DNA from: Gymnorhina tibicen
Lineage: Eukaryota > Chordata > Aves > Passeriformes > Artamidae
Direction: 5' to 3'
NCBI GenBank assembly: GCA_013399875.1
Contig: VXAZ01001736.1
Span: 248,001-312,000 of the forward strand
Length of the DNA: 64,000 bases
The position numbers and the translations under genes are program-made. Positions 24,101 to 36,100 of the stretch are shown here, one piece after another. Within the stretch, counting starts at the first letter, position 1; every line of letters starts with the position of its first letter. The notes beneath the pieces are model-generated. The model made no database searches. It saw only the letters and a program-made list of their open reading frames with translations, and had not been told where the DNA came from.

Positions 24101-27100
24101 AGTTTGCTCACAACAGGTTCGTGCACATTGTTCTGGTTTTACCTGACCAGCTGCTTTTTGGGGTCCAGGATGTTCAATAACTTGTCTGCATATACCTTCT
24201 TAGAAGCAGTAAACAGAATGATCTGGGGATTGGAGGGGAAAAAGTCACCGTTGGAGGTACAAGTAAGTGAATACAATCTAAAAATTAAATTCAGAAGTGG
24301 TATCTAATAGTTTTACCTCATAAATCTGAGACATACGTTCCAGGAACTCTCGGAAGAACGGCCTTAGCCGGACATACACCTGGAGCAGAGAGGGGCTTTA
24401 GCAAACATTCACAGTCCTTCAGCCAGCACCCTCCCCACTAAATGACGCTTTGTGCAGAGGAGGTGAAAATGAGCATCAGAAATAAACAGCAAATACCAAC
24501 TTCTTGTATAATAGCACCCCAATGACACCAATATTCCAGCAGCTCCCAGTCTGAGCAGCTCAGAGTGAAGGTGTAACACAGTAACATCAGCCTTAACACA
24601 TCTACTGGAAATTTGATGGAATTAGAAAAAAATTTAATAAAATACAGAAGTTGGACAATGTCTAAATTAAAAATGAAACTGGTTGCTTTGACTATACACC
24701 CTGACTCGGCTCTCACCAGCAGGGCAGCACCAGCTCAAGCCCTGGACACAAGAACTACATCCTCTTCTTAATAACCACTAACAATTACCTGAGCCTGGGG
24801 GTGTCAGAAGTGATTATAAAAAAAAGGCTTCAGTTGTTTCTAAATTTCCATAAACTCAACCACCACCAGCACAGAACTGCACACACAGAGAAACCATTCC
24901 CTGTAAGGAACTGTAGAGTCACAGGAGGCCCCAGTCAGGAGGGTCTGCCTCTCTTTGACTCCAATACAGGATTTGGGCTCGTGGGGAGGAGCTGCAGGGA
25001 GCTGGAGCTCCAGGCCTGGACCAGGTTGTGTCTGGTTGTGCTGGACAGCCCTGGCTGTGGCAGTGACAGCACACGGGGTGGGCAGAGCAGCCCCCGCTCT
25101 CTCCCAGGCTCAGAGAGCGCCCACACGGAGCTGCAGCTCTGAGGAGCTCCTGGAATATCAGGAGAGAAGGGAGGATACGGAGCTGCCTCTCATTTCACAG
25201 GGATTTCAGCTTTATCAATGGTTTAAGAGCCACTGAGGAACAGGCTTGGGTTTTCCTTCCAGTCACAGTAAATCTCCACAAGGATTTGTAGTACATGAAC
25301 TGACTTAGATCAAATTTATTGTGGACACAACCCAGTGACCAGAGGGGAAGAAAAGGGGAACAGTCTAAGTGAATACAAAATTTCTTGCCAGATCTGACAC
25401 CTGCAGTTTATCACCAGACAGGTGTAAAATGCCAGGCCGCTGCTTCTGTCTCTTCAAACAAGCTGAGAACAACTACACACAGCAAGGATTCCCACAAAAC
25501 AAAATTTAGAAAGTGTGTGTTTTTCTATTTACCTGGTAAATGACATCTTGAAAAAGAACTGGAAAAGTGAGTGCAGCATCTTCTAATTCGTTTAGACTAC
25601 AGTGCACTAATGTTTCATCCTAGGGAAAAATTATGTAAAAGAAAGAAAAGAGTGTGAAAAAACAATGTTGAAAAGAGAAGTAGTTTTCTGCATTTTATGT
25701 TCATTTTAAGGCAGGTTTATTTAGAATGGAAAATGCACTTTTGTGCAAGTGCTGTAAAGATTGAAGAAAGTTCTTAGGATGAATTAAATGTTTCATTATT
25801 CTTGTAATTTCTTAAAATTTTCACTAAAATTGTGTGCTGGGGGTGTAATTATAAGGAGATATTTTAATTTTGTAGGCTCTCCTCTCATTCAGTTCCAGCC
25901 TGTATCTTTCAGTGTGAATAATCCACCCATTCCTACGATCACACGAGGAAGGCCCAACTGATGCTGCTCATAAAATCACAACATCATTAACAGGGTCTGA
26001 AACAACTTTTGAAACAGAGACACTGAAACAAATCATCATAAAGACAAATATATTTTATAAGAGTATTTCAAAAAGTGGATTTGTGCCCTTTAGGAATAAG
26101 AATGTTCTAAAAAGCAAAAGTTTAATTTTTCATCAGTCTTGATGCAAGACACTCATAACTGAGTTTTCCTCTTTATTCCATCTCATTTTTCCCCACACTG
26201 GATTTAGGGAAGCTTTATGGGGACAGACAACTCTCTCTTTGAAATGTTAAAACTGTAATGCCTTCTTTTTTTTAAGCAGGATGTAAGTATTTGACAAATA
26301 CAACACACATTCTATTCCTACCACAATTAATTCTTTTTCAACTATTTTAAACTAAAATTATGCAACATTCAACAGTCTTTTTGTTTAAAGCAAACGTAAC
26401 TGATTTCCACAAATAAGGGAAATGCTCCATCCCCCTGCTTTGGTTTGTGTTTATAAAGATATTTACCAAATCTAGAACTAATGAGAACTCTGGTGTGCTT
26501 CTGGTTTTCAGTGGGAGAGCTGGTTTCCTGTTCAGCTGTTCTTCTGTTAGTGGGGGGACATGTTTGATGAAATAGTATCTGAAAAGAACACAGATTTTGC
26601 TGTAAAAATGTACATTACTGAACTGCAATGTTGTAGTCCAACTTAATATTTGAAGTATTTAAGGCTGCACAAGAAGTAAGTATTTTAAATTGAAACAAAC
26701 CCCACATGAGCGTATACTTTTCTTTTTTTAAGCTAAGAGCTTTTGGAGTTCATTATCATAGCATGAAAATGATCCAATTTAAATAGAAGTATCTTAATTC
26801 AATACCCCAAATGATTAATTTACTATTTCCAGTACAAACACTGGCACTTACGGATCAAAGACTTCCCAGTCCTCTTCATAGGTGGCTTCTGCATGAGCTG
26901 ATGAGTAGCCACTGTCTGGAGATACTGGTGCTGAAATTCAACGAAAATGACCAAAACAAAAAATAAAACAAAAAACCACAAGAGCTGGTCTTATTAGTGC
27001 AGTTCTTTAAAGTGACAAATTGCACTTGAGACATGAGGGAGAAACAAGAGACAAACTCTCCCTCCAGCCCAACCTCCCCTGCCAGGGGCTCCCCTGGGCT

Positions 27101-30100
27101 GGACCCAGAGCAGCCCCTCTGCTCAGAGATCACATTTACCCCCTACTAAAAAGCTGCTCATCTACCAGGGCTTGGAGTGTCTGGGGAGGGTTTAGTTAAG
27201 GATTTGAAGCCGCCCATGCACACAGAAGCTCAATTTTACGGCTACAGTTTTTGTCAAAAAAGACGTTGTCTTCTGAAGAAAATATGGAAAATGCATGTAG
27301 GATCTGTGTGGTTCTCATTCACCATGTGGTTCTAATACAAGGTATTAAAATGCAGCCAATTTCTCTTTGGAGATCAGCAAGTCCAGAGTGTGCAAGTTCA
27401 ATGTTAATAATAATGCCTTTCTTCTGGAATCTCTGCTTCCACGGGAAGAAGTGTTATGAAGGCCATCTGAGTTACACCAGGAATAGGTAAGTCCTGCCAA
27501 AACCTTGTCTTTGGTGCGTAAACCAGATTTGTCAATCAACCATAAAAAACAGTATTAACACTGTTTGCACGCCCCAAGGGAAGCTGAAATGGGAGTCCCT
27601 GCCAAGCACAGGAGATGGACTTCCCGGGAGCACCCTCCCTGCCCCGTGGCACAGGCCTGTCCCCCGTCCCTTACCCGTGAGTGGGGGCAGGTCACGGTCC
27701 CCCGGCTCCTCGGTGTCCCCCAGGCCGTTGTTGACAGCCCTGACCTGCACGGCCTGGCCGGGGAAGGCGGCGCCGTTGGTGGAGGTGGCCGTGCTCGTTG
27801 TGATCTCGTCCACCTGCTCCATGTCCAGCTGCTTCACGATTTCCTCAGCTTCCACAGCCTGGCCTGGAGAGTCGGAGCCTGATGTTCCTGAGGGACATTT
27901 CCAAACACTCCTTACCTTTAGGCTGAGTTCCCTGTCACAGTGCTCACACTCATTATTAACCACACACACACAAAGTCTCAGAATAAAGATATCTGCACTG
28001 ATTCATGCCACAAAAATAAGAACCAAACTGAAGACCATGACAAATGACTTTAAAACATGTTTGGGACAAGGAATGTAATCCCTTTTTTTTTATCTTCTCC
28101 GTATTTTTTTTTACTGAAAGGTGTACCACTAATACACCTATGAAAGAAATGTTCTAATGCTTGTAAGCTTATGGCTTCTTTCATTAACAACAACCCATCT
28201 AAGAAATAAGGAGCCTTTTACCTGGCAGCAGTAACTTGGTTTGTAAACCAGAATGAAAAGTGTACTGCCACTCAAAGCACTCAAGTCTCTCACTCTCAGC
28301 TTTAAGACTATTGGCTTTTTGAATACTACTCACCATTTTTATTTGCTGGTGAAAAAAAATTGAAAACAGGAGAAAATATGGTTCCCAGTAATGTTGTTCG
28401 TGGGGGACTGCCTGTGGTAGGGTTATCTTCCAATTTTCCATTTTGCTTTACGTGTTGGTTCGTCATCTCATAACTTCCAGCTTCTGGAAAAGAAAAAAAT
28501 ATGAGTTTTAACACCACCCAGCTGGGTTTCAATTGCACCTGTTCCTTTATGGTCAGCATTTGCACTCTAGGAGTGAACTCTTGTTCATGGCTCAGCTGGG
28601 TCCATGAGAGTCAGAAACTTTCTACCAGCATAAACCCAAAGTGTCCATTCTCAGCACGCCCTGAAGCTTCTCTCCAGATGAGGCAGCACTCCTTGTTCAC
28701 ATAAACAGCAGAGGTGTAAATCCTCGCAGTGATTTGGTGGGAGGCAGCCCCGGAGCCACCGTGCCCTGGCAGAGCTCGGCGCTTTCAGTGCCAGGACTCC
28801 ACTAGAGGGAGGCACGAGAAAGGGTCAGAACTGCCTGGCTGAGCCTCCCTCCCAGCTGCTCCAGAGTCCATCGTTTGTTACTATCCACACACTCACACAG
28901 AGACACAAACACAACTCGGAAGGGAAAGAATTGTCACTTGTTATCACAGATAACAAAGGACAAGATTAAATAAATATCCATGTTACAGATGTGGCACGAT
29001 AACAAGCATTATCTCTAAATGTTAGGTACAGGTATGTACATCCCACAACTCAAATCCCCATCTCATGGCTGAGGGCCAAGGCAGTTCTGAGACTGAGATG
29101 AAGGAGAGTTATTTCCTTCACAGCACCCAGGCTCTGAGATGTCCGTCCATATGGGAGAGAGTGAATGGATTTTGTGCACATGAGCTGAGACCCTCCCTGT
29201 CAGCTGAGCCTGGCGGAGCTGCTCAAGGACTTCACACAGCTTGGTTCGTGGGGTGTGCCAGCTGCAGCTCCAAGCCCTCACTAACAGGGAATATTTAATG
29301 AAGAACTTTCATCCCTATAACAGTGACAGGAGCTCAGGGTGCTCTGTGTGCACCCAGGATACCAGAGAGTCACAAGATGGCTTGGGTTGGGTGGGACGGG
29401 ACCTAAAGCCCATCCAGTGCCACCCCGTGCCGTGGGCAGGGACACCTTCCACTGTCCCAGGGTTCTCCAAGCCCCGTCCAACCTGGCCTTGGACACTTCC
29501 AGGGATCCAGGGACAGCCACAGCTTCTCTGGGCACCCTGTGCCAGGGCCTCTCCACCCTCAGAGTTTCCTTAGAAAGGAAGTTTAAAACCCAGGTTTTTA
29601 ATGTCGGATTTGGAAACACAGGTGATATTTTAAGTATCACTGACAATTTTATCATGTCCTTAATAAAGATACTGAAGAGGAGAATTTTCACAGGGAACGG
29701 GGAATCTCCATCCTTAGAGAGATAGAAAACTTGCCTGCACAAGGACACCTGGTAACTTCCATAAAGGTCAAGAGTTGGGAGGTCACATTTCACATGTACT
29801 TGTGAGAAAATGGGAGAAGAGCTAAATCAAATTATTACGGGACTTTTAGAATAATAATTAAAACCACAAAAAAGTTAAATTAGTTCCAAAGTAGCTGCTG
29901 CTGATCCAAACTGTTCTCACAGAGATACACTAGATGTGTCTGGCGCATGATGGAAGTGTTGCTCACACCCCTGGGAACCCTGTTTTGCTAGGATTAGCTC
30001 AGCCCTGCTCTCACTCAAGTCAGTCAGAACCCCCAAAAACCTCCCCCACTGCAGAACGGCCCTGGATCAGTGCACAGCTGGGAGATTACGAAATTCCCAT

Positions 30101-33100
30101 TGCACTGCAATGCACAATGTGAGGATTTACCGACCTCCATTCATCTGACTTTTCCGCCGCACTCGCGAGAGCTGTTTGTTGGGCTTCTCTCCTGTCTGAG
30201 GTGTGGATGTGATCAAGTTGTTATCGATATCCCGGTCAATCCGACTCCTTTTGGTGGGATTTTCTCTTTCTTCCTTAAAATAGAAAAGAGGGAAAGAAGA
30301 AACATACTGAACGGTGCCTCTTTTTCCATGGAACAGACCAGAGAATGTTATCTCCTAGAGAAAGTTCACCAAAGGTCCCTTTACTGCTCCTCTTCCAGAT
30401 GCAGAACATGCAACATGTGTCGGGCCAGCTGGGATTTTATATGACTTTAAACTAAATCAAAGTATGGGGAATGAAAACTGTACATGGAGCTGCTGTAGTA
30501 GAAAAATTTTCTTTACAGCTGATCTATAAATATTTCAGTGCTGCAGAGGCTGGGAAATGAAGAGACAAAGCAACTAAAATTACCTGAAATTTGATTTCTT
30601 TGCCTGTTAAATACACAGGAGGTGAACTGCCCAACAATATCCAATGTGACAATCCATATCAGTACAGGGCAAAACTGAGCTGTGAAAAATCCAAGGATTC
30701 TCCTTACCTGGAAGTAAGTGACTGCTCTTCCCTGCAGCACTCATGGGAATGAGACAGAACCAAACAATTTTGCACATTTTTTTGCATGGCTCTATGTGCA
30801 GGCACACGTTTCTGATGGGTTCCTGCCCCTTTTCCCCCAAAGCACCTACTACAACTCAATAAAATGTAAATATGAAATCTAAAGCATGATCATCGAGAGT
30901 ACCCTGAACTGTGTGAGACAAGGCAAAATCAACCCAATTAAATAACAAATAACAAGGCCACAGACAATATCAAAGTTAATTAAAATTTTAATTTTAGAGT
31001 TACTGCTGCTGGAGTAGCAGTTTCACATCTTTAAAAAGAAAAGAGAAAAACAGTTTGTGTGCTCCAAAAAAACAGTAAATAGAAAATTTACTAAATTTAG
31101 CAAAATTAATCTAAAGCCCCTGCTGTAACAGCAGCTAAAGGAAATACCAACATGGGGAGGTACTGACAGTCACAGCAGAAGACAGAACACCACTGATCCC
31201 ACAAATCTTCTGCCTGACCAACAACCTTGGTGAGAACAACCTCATTACTAATACCTAGAATTAGTAATATTGTACATATCATAATCCATATATTGAGAGG
31301 AAACAGATAAAACTGATCCAAAGTAAGGAAAGGCATTTCCAGGTTTTTTTGGAGAAAACAACCAAATAAATTCATTAACTTGGAAAAGCTATCCCTTGGC
31401 CTTCATGATTGAGGTGAGCTCTCATTTTGCCCTATGGAGAACGAGTGTAGAGATGTTACAAAAATTCCAGTGAAATCAGGAGAACTTGCTGATGGGATCA
31501 GAGGCAGGAAGACAGCACTCCCTCTGGAGAGCCCTCTGATCCTGCAGAAGAGGATCCAGCTCGGCAGGAAGCTCACACTGCTGTGCTCATGGTGTCCCGG
31601 GGAAGGGAATTCAGGTGAAATGGGATGAAATATTACTGGGCTGCTTGGTTTATCCATGGAAAATATTACTGCAGAGATGTAGAACTGAATATACCCAATT
31701 TATGTATTTACAGAGCCATCTGCTGGAATTCTATCACTCCCCTCTCACCTGTGAGCTCCACCTGTGTCATAAGGGACATGGCAATGCCACAGGGACATGA
31801 ACATTTATCTGCTTTTGGGTGTTTCCAGAGGCCAGGGATCTGCTAAGGACTGGCCTGAACTGAGACTGGGAACAACAACAGACATTTGAAGTTGTGACCA
31901 GATAAATGACCTGTGACTATGATGGAAATTGTCCAGCCACAAGTTATGGGGACATTGGCTGCCATAAATCCACGGAACCCCAGAGGTGACTGAGACCTTC
32001 CCTCCCCATGGCCAAACTCTGGGGTATCCAGAGAGTGGTGCCGTTCCCATGGCAGCCCCAGGACGAGCTGGGGAAGTCAGCAGGCTCTGGAAGCCGGCCC
32101 GGCAGAGTCACTGGCGTGCCATGCTCAGGCACTGGAACCACGCCAAGGCCCACTACAGGCATGGGAGAGGACAGGGAAGGGAACAGCACAAAAATGAGGG
32201 CATTTCTTGCCAATAGATCTGACAAGAAAAAACAAAACGGAAAGTAATCCCAGGATTTGGGAGAGGAAGAGAAGATGGGAAGGAAGGAAGTTCACAAAAC
32301 CTTAAACAGACAGGGCAAAGGAAAACCAGACATATTTTCCTTATCTACAATTTCCAATGAAAAATTTTTGCTTAGATTTGAGTGTTCTGGTGCAGAGGTT
32401 TTGCAACTAAAATGCTGCACTCCTGAGATCCAATACAGATACTGATTGCAAAATAGACCCATTATCACAGTTTAATGAAAAACAAACTGGAAGAAGATTT
32501 AACCAATAATTTTTGCTGAGATATTTCTTTGTTAGTACTTCACTGTTTCTAGGACAGGTTGTTTTGGTTTAACATGTCATGAAATACTCGATTTCACTAT
32601 ATTTTTAACAATTCAAGAATATAGTGTTACATTATTAAAATTATTTGAACTTCAGCTTGTTACAAAATTATTTCAACACTTCGTTCAAACCCAAGAAAAT
32701 ACTTCTGAATTTATATCAGACTTTTATTTATCACGTAGTTGATCTGGGATACACTGTAAATTAGTTATGACTTCTTGGTTAATCTTCTTTCAAATCTGCA
32801 GTTACATAATGCCAGTATCTGAACCGCTGGGACGGAATGATGTGGGGTTTTTAACTGACCTCCATCTAGAGAAAAAACGCCAGTTTTTGAAGCAATTGCA
32901 AGGTTACATTCCGCCTATCAAAGTTATATATATATGTGTGTGTGTATGTGTGTGTGAGTGCGTGTGTGTGTGTGTATTTTTCACCCTCAACTGTCCACGC
33001 AGCACATGCAACAGGTGTTCACATGGGCAGATCAGTAAAGCTCAGCCTTCTGGCTAGACCCAGACATGAGATTTCGTGGTTTTCCCCAGCAAGATCTGGA

Positions 33101-36100
33101 TGTGATGCTCCAAGCAGGGCAGTGCTCACGGCAGGAATCACTGAGCAGCTGCATCAATTCCATGGCACTTGGATTTGTGAGGTTTGACCTTCATTGATTA
33201 AATGACACCTAAACAATTTTGAATAAAATTGCCAGAAATAGTCAACAAATTTATGCTTACAGACTGGCTTTTCTAAGTTGTCAGTACTGGTAATTCCTTG
33301 AATCTGGATTCAAGGAATCCTTAAAATAGAAATTAAGAATGTACTGAATTTATTTGACAGTTTCACAAAGAAACACCAGGTAATAAATCTTGTGATTTAT
33401 TGGACCGTTAACTACGCCTACAATTGACTCCTGAAGGTGTCACAGTCTGCTTTACCTGACACAACTCATAGACACTTGTTGCCTTCCAATTGTTAATGCT
33501 TTGCTTCCACCATGATTAATTCTTAACAGAACTGGTTTTCAATCAAATTGGAAGTGATTATGACCCACTTAAAAGCAGGCAAAGGGGCCCGCAGCCGGCG
33601 TACCTTGGGTGTGCTTCCTTTAATGAACTTTTTGATTGAAGACAAGAGGCCCGTCTCATTTTTGGGTGGTTTTCCCCCGCCGCCAGGTAAGGGCTCCTCC
33701 ACCTCCGAGTGTTTCCGCTTGGCCCGCAGCGCCCGCTGCGTGTGGAGCTGGTTGGACTGCTGGGAAGCTTTCCGTGTCCTCAGCCTCATCTTCATGGGTA
33801 CCACATGGAAAGCTATAAAAGGAAAAACCAGGAATACTTACTCATTGAGGAAACATATTAAGCTGCAGCTCCTGAATCCAAGGAATTACATAACGCTGGT
33901 GGTGCTGTGCTGAGCGCTCCCCTCCCGACGCATGGCTTCACTTACAGCACAGAGGAGCTATTTCAGTGAGAGCACTACACTGCCAGAGGAACAAATGGAT
34001 ATAATCTGGCCATGGATACAGCACCCAGCACACCAGTGAGTCTGGCATAACCCTCCAATCCAAGTGGCAGGGAGGAAAAACCTACCTGCTCAGAATGACA
34101 CAACTATCTAGGGTGGAAAGGACCTCTCAGATCATCGAGTCCAACCTGTGAACAATCACACCTTGTCAACCAGGAGGGTGTCAACTACCTTGATGAAAGG
34201 ATTGATTGTAGGGTGCCTGTTGTTTCCAGCCCCAAATGACTGGACTCTGTGACCCAGGAAGTCCTTTCCTCTCTGTGTTCCTCAAAATACTTCATTGCAA
34301 GTCTCCACACTAAATTTGAGATGAGGCATAAATCTAAATTCCTGTCAAGTGCTCACAGAAGGAATCATGAGCCTGTGCATTCAGTGTAGGTGAGGACAGA
34401 GCAGCTCTGCAAAGGAACCCAAACTGAGCTTCAATACAGCTGAGTTTGGGAATCACATTAGACCTTGGGAACACTCATGCAAGGGCAGTATTTATTAAAG
34501 CAGAGTAAAAGGCCATTCCAGGGAATGCATCCCATTTATCTCCAGCCTCCAAGTGGGCTGCTGGTGTTGTCACACCTGAGCCTCAATGTCACTGTTCTCT
34601 GGGCTGGGGACATGCCTTCTGCAGCTGCCCAGAGCTGGGCTGGTTTGAAGGGGACTCCTCGTGCTTAAAATCATTCTTATGATGAATCAGGAGCAGAAAA
34701 ATGAAGTAGCAAGAAATCCATCTGAGGTGTAATGCACAGAAATACTGGAAAGAAAGTAATTTCCCTTTCCTAGCTGAAATCATGACAAAAAGCAGGTTTT
34801 AAAAGAAAATTGTATGCTTATCACGACAGGAATCAGTGCCTGCCTTTCTGGAGTCCATTTAGTGTAGATCTGATTGCTGCATAGACAGAATAAACATAGC
34901 ATTTAACATATAAGTTGCCTTTCTGGAGTCCATTTAGTGTGGATCTGATTGCTGCAGAGACAGAACACACAATCTGCAACATTTAACATATAAGTAATGT
35001 CACAACAGGTATGTTGTTTAGGAAAAGGCAGCGGTGGCACTGGGATGAGTCACAGACAGGGAAATACTGATAATATTTTTGAAAACCAGTCCAAAACCTG
35101 TTACACAGCTGTGTTTGTTCCCAGGTAAATCTCAATCTCACACATAGGTGTTGCAGCTAACGAGGAATGACCCAAGTATTGACACTGCTGTCAGACTTAG
35201 CAAGAAAAGTACTCTGCGGGTATTTCCAAGGGTGAAACATGATGTTACACAGAATTACTACATGGAATATTCACTGTAACTGCCAGCAAACACAGGGGGT
35301 CATTTTCCACAGGTCCATGCTCAGCATTTTCCATCAGTGGTCAATACAGCAACATGAGGCAGTTCAGTCCAACCATCCCCAGCTCTGCAAGGCCACCACT
35401 CACCCATGTCCCCAGGTGCCACATCCACATGGCTGTTAAATCTCTCCAGCAACAGGTTCTCCAACACTGCTCTGGGCAGCTGTGCCATGGCTGGATAACC
35501 CCTTCCATGAAGAAATTTTCCTTGATATCCAACCTAAACCTCCCCTGGCACAGCCTGAGGCCGTTTCCTCTTGTCCTGTCCCTGTTCCCCGGGAGCAGAT
35601 CCTGCCCTCACCCTGGCTGCCCCTCCTGTCAGGGAGTTGTGCAGAGCCAGAAGGTCCCCTCGGAGCCTCCTTTTTTCCAGGCTGAGCTCCCCCAGCTCCC
35701 TCAGCTGCTCCTCACAGGATTTATGGTTCAGATCCTTCCCTAGCTCTGTTGCCCTTGTCTGGACACACTCCAACACCTCAATGTCCTTGCTCCTGCTCCC
35801 TCCTCATTTCTTTCCCACACTCACTTCAGATCTTGTCTCCTCCTCAGAGACCTGACCAGCTCATTGAGCTAACAGGGAAAATTCCTTCATTTTTACACCA
35901 TTAAATCAGTTTATAAGGGGAACCAACGGGCACCCGAGCAATGCAACAGAGCGTTAGCGAGTGACACAGCTGGACACAGCACAGCCCGTGGAGATGGTGG
36001 ATTCTGGATAGCTGGACAGGACAGAGTCCAGGGATGGCAGGAAGGCAGCAGGGAGTCCTGGGAGGCTCCGTTCCCAGAGCACTCACCGTGGTGGAGCAGT

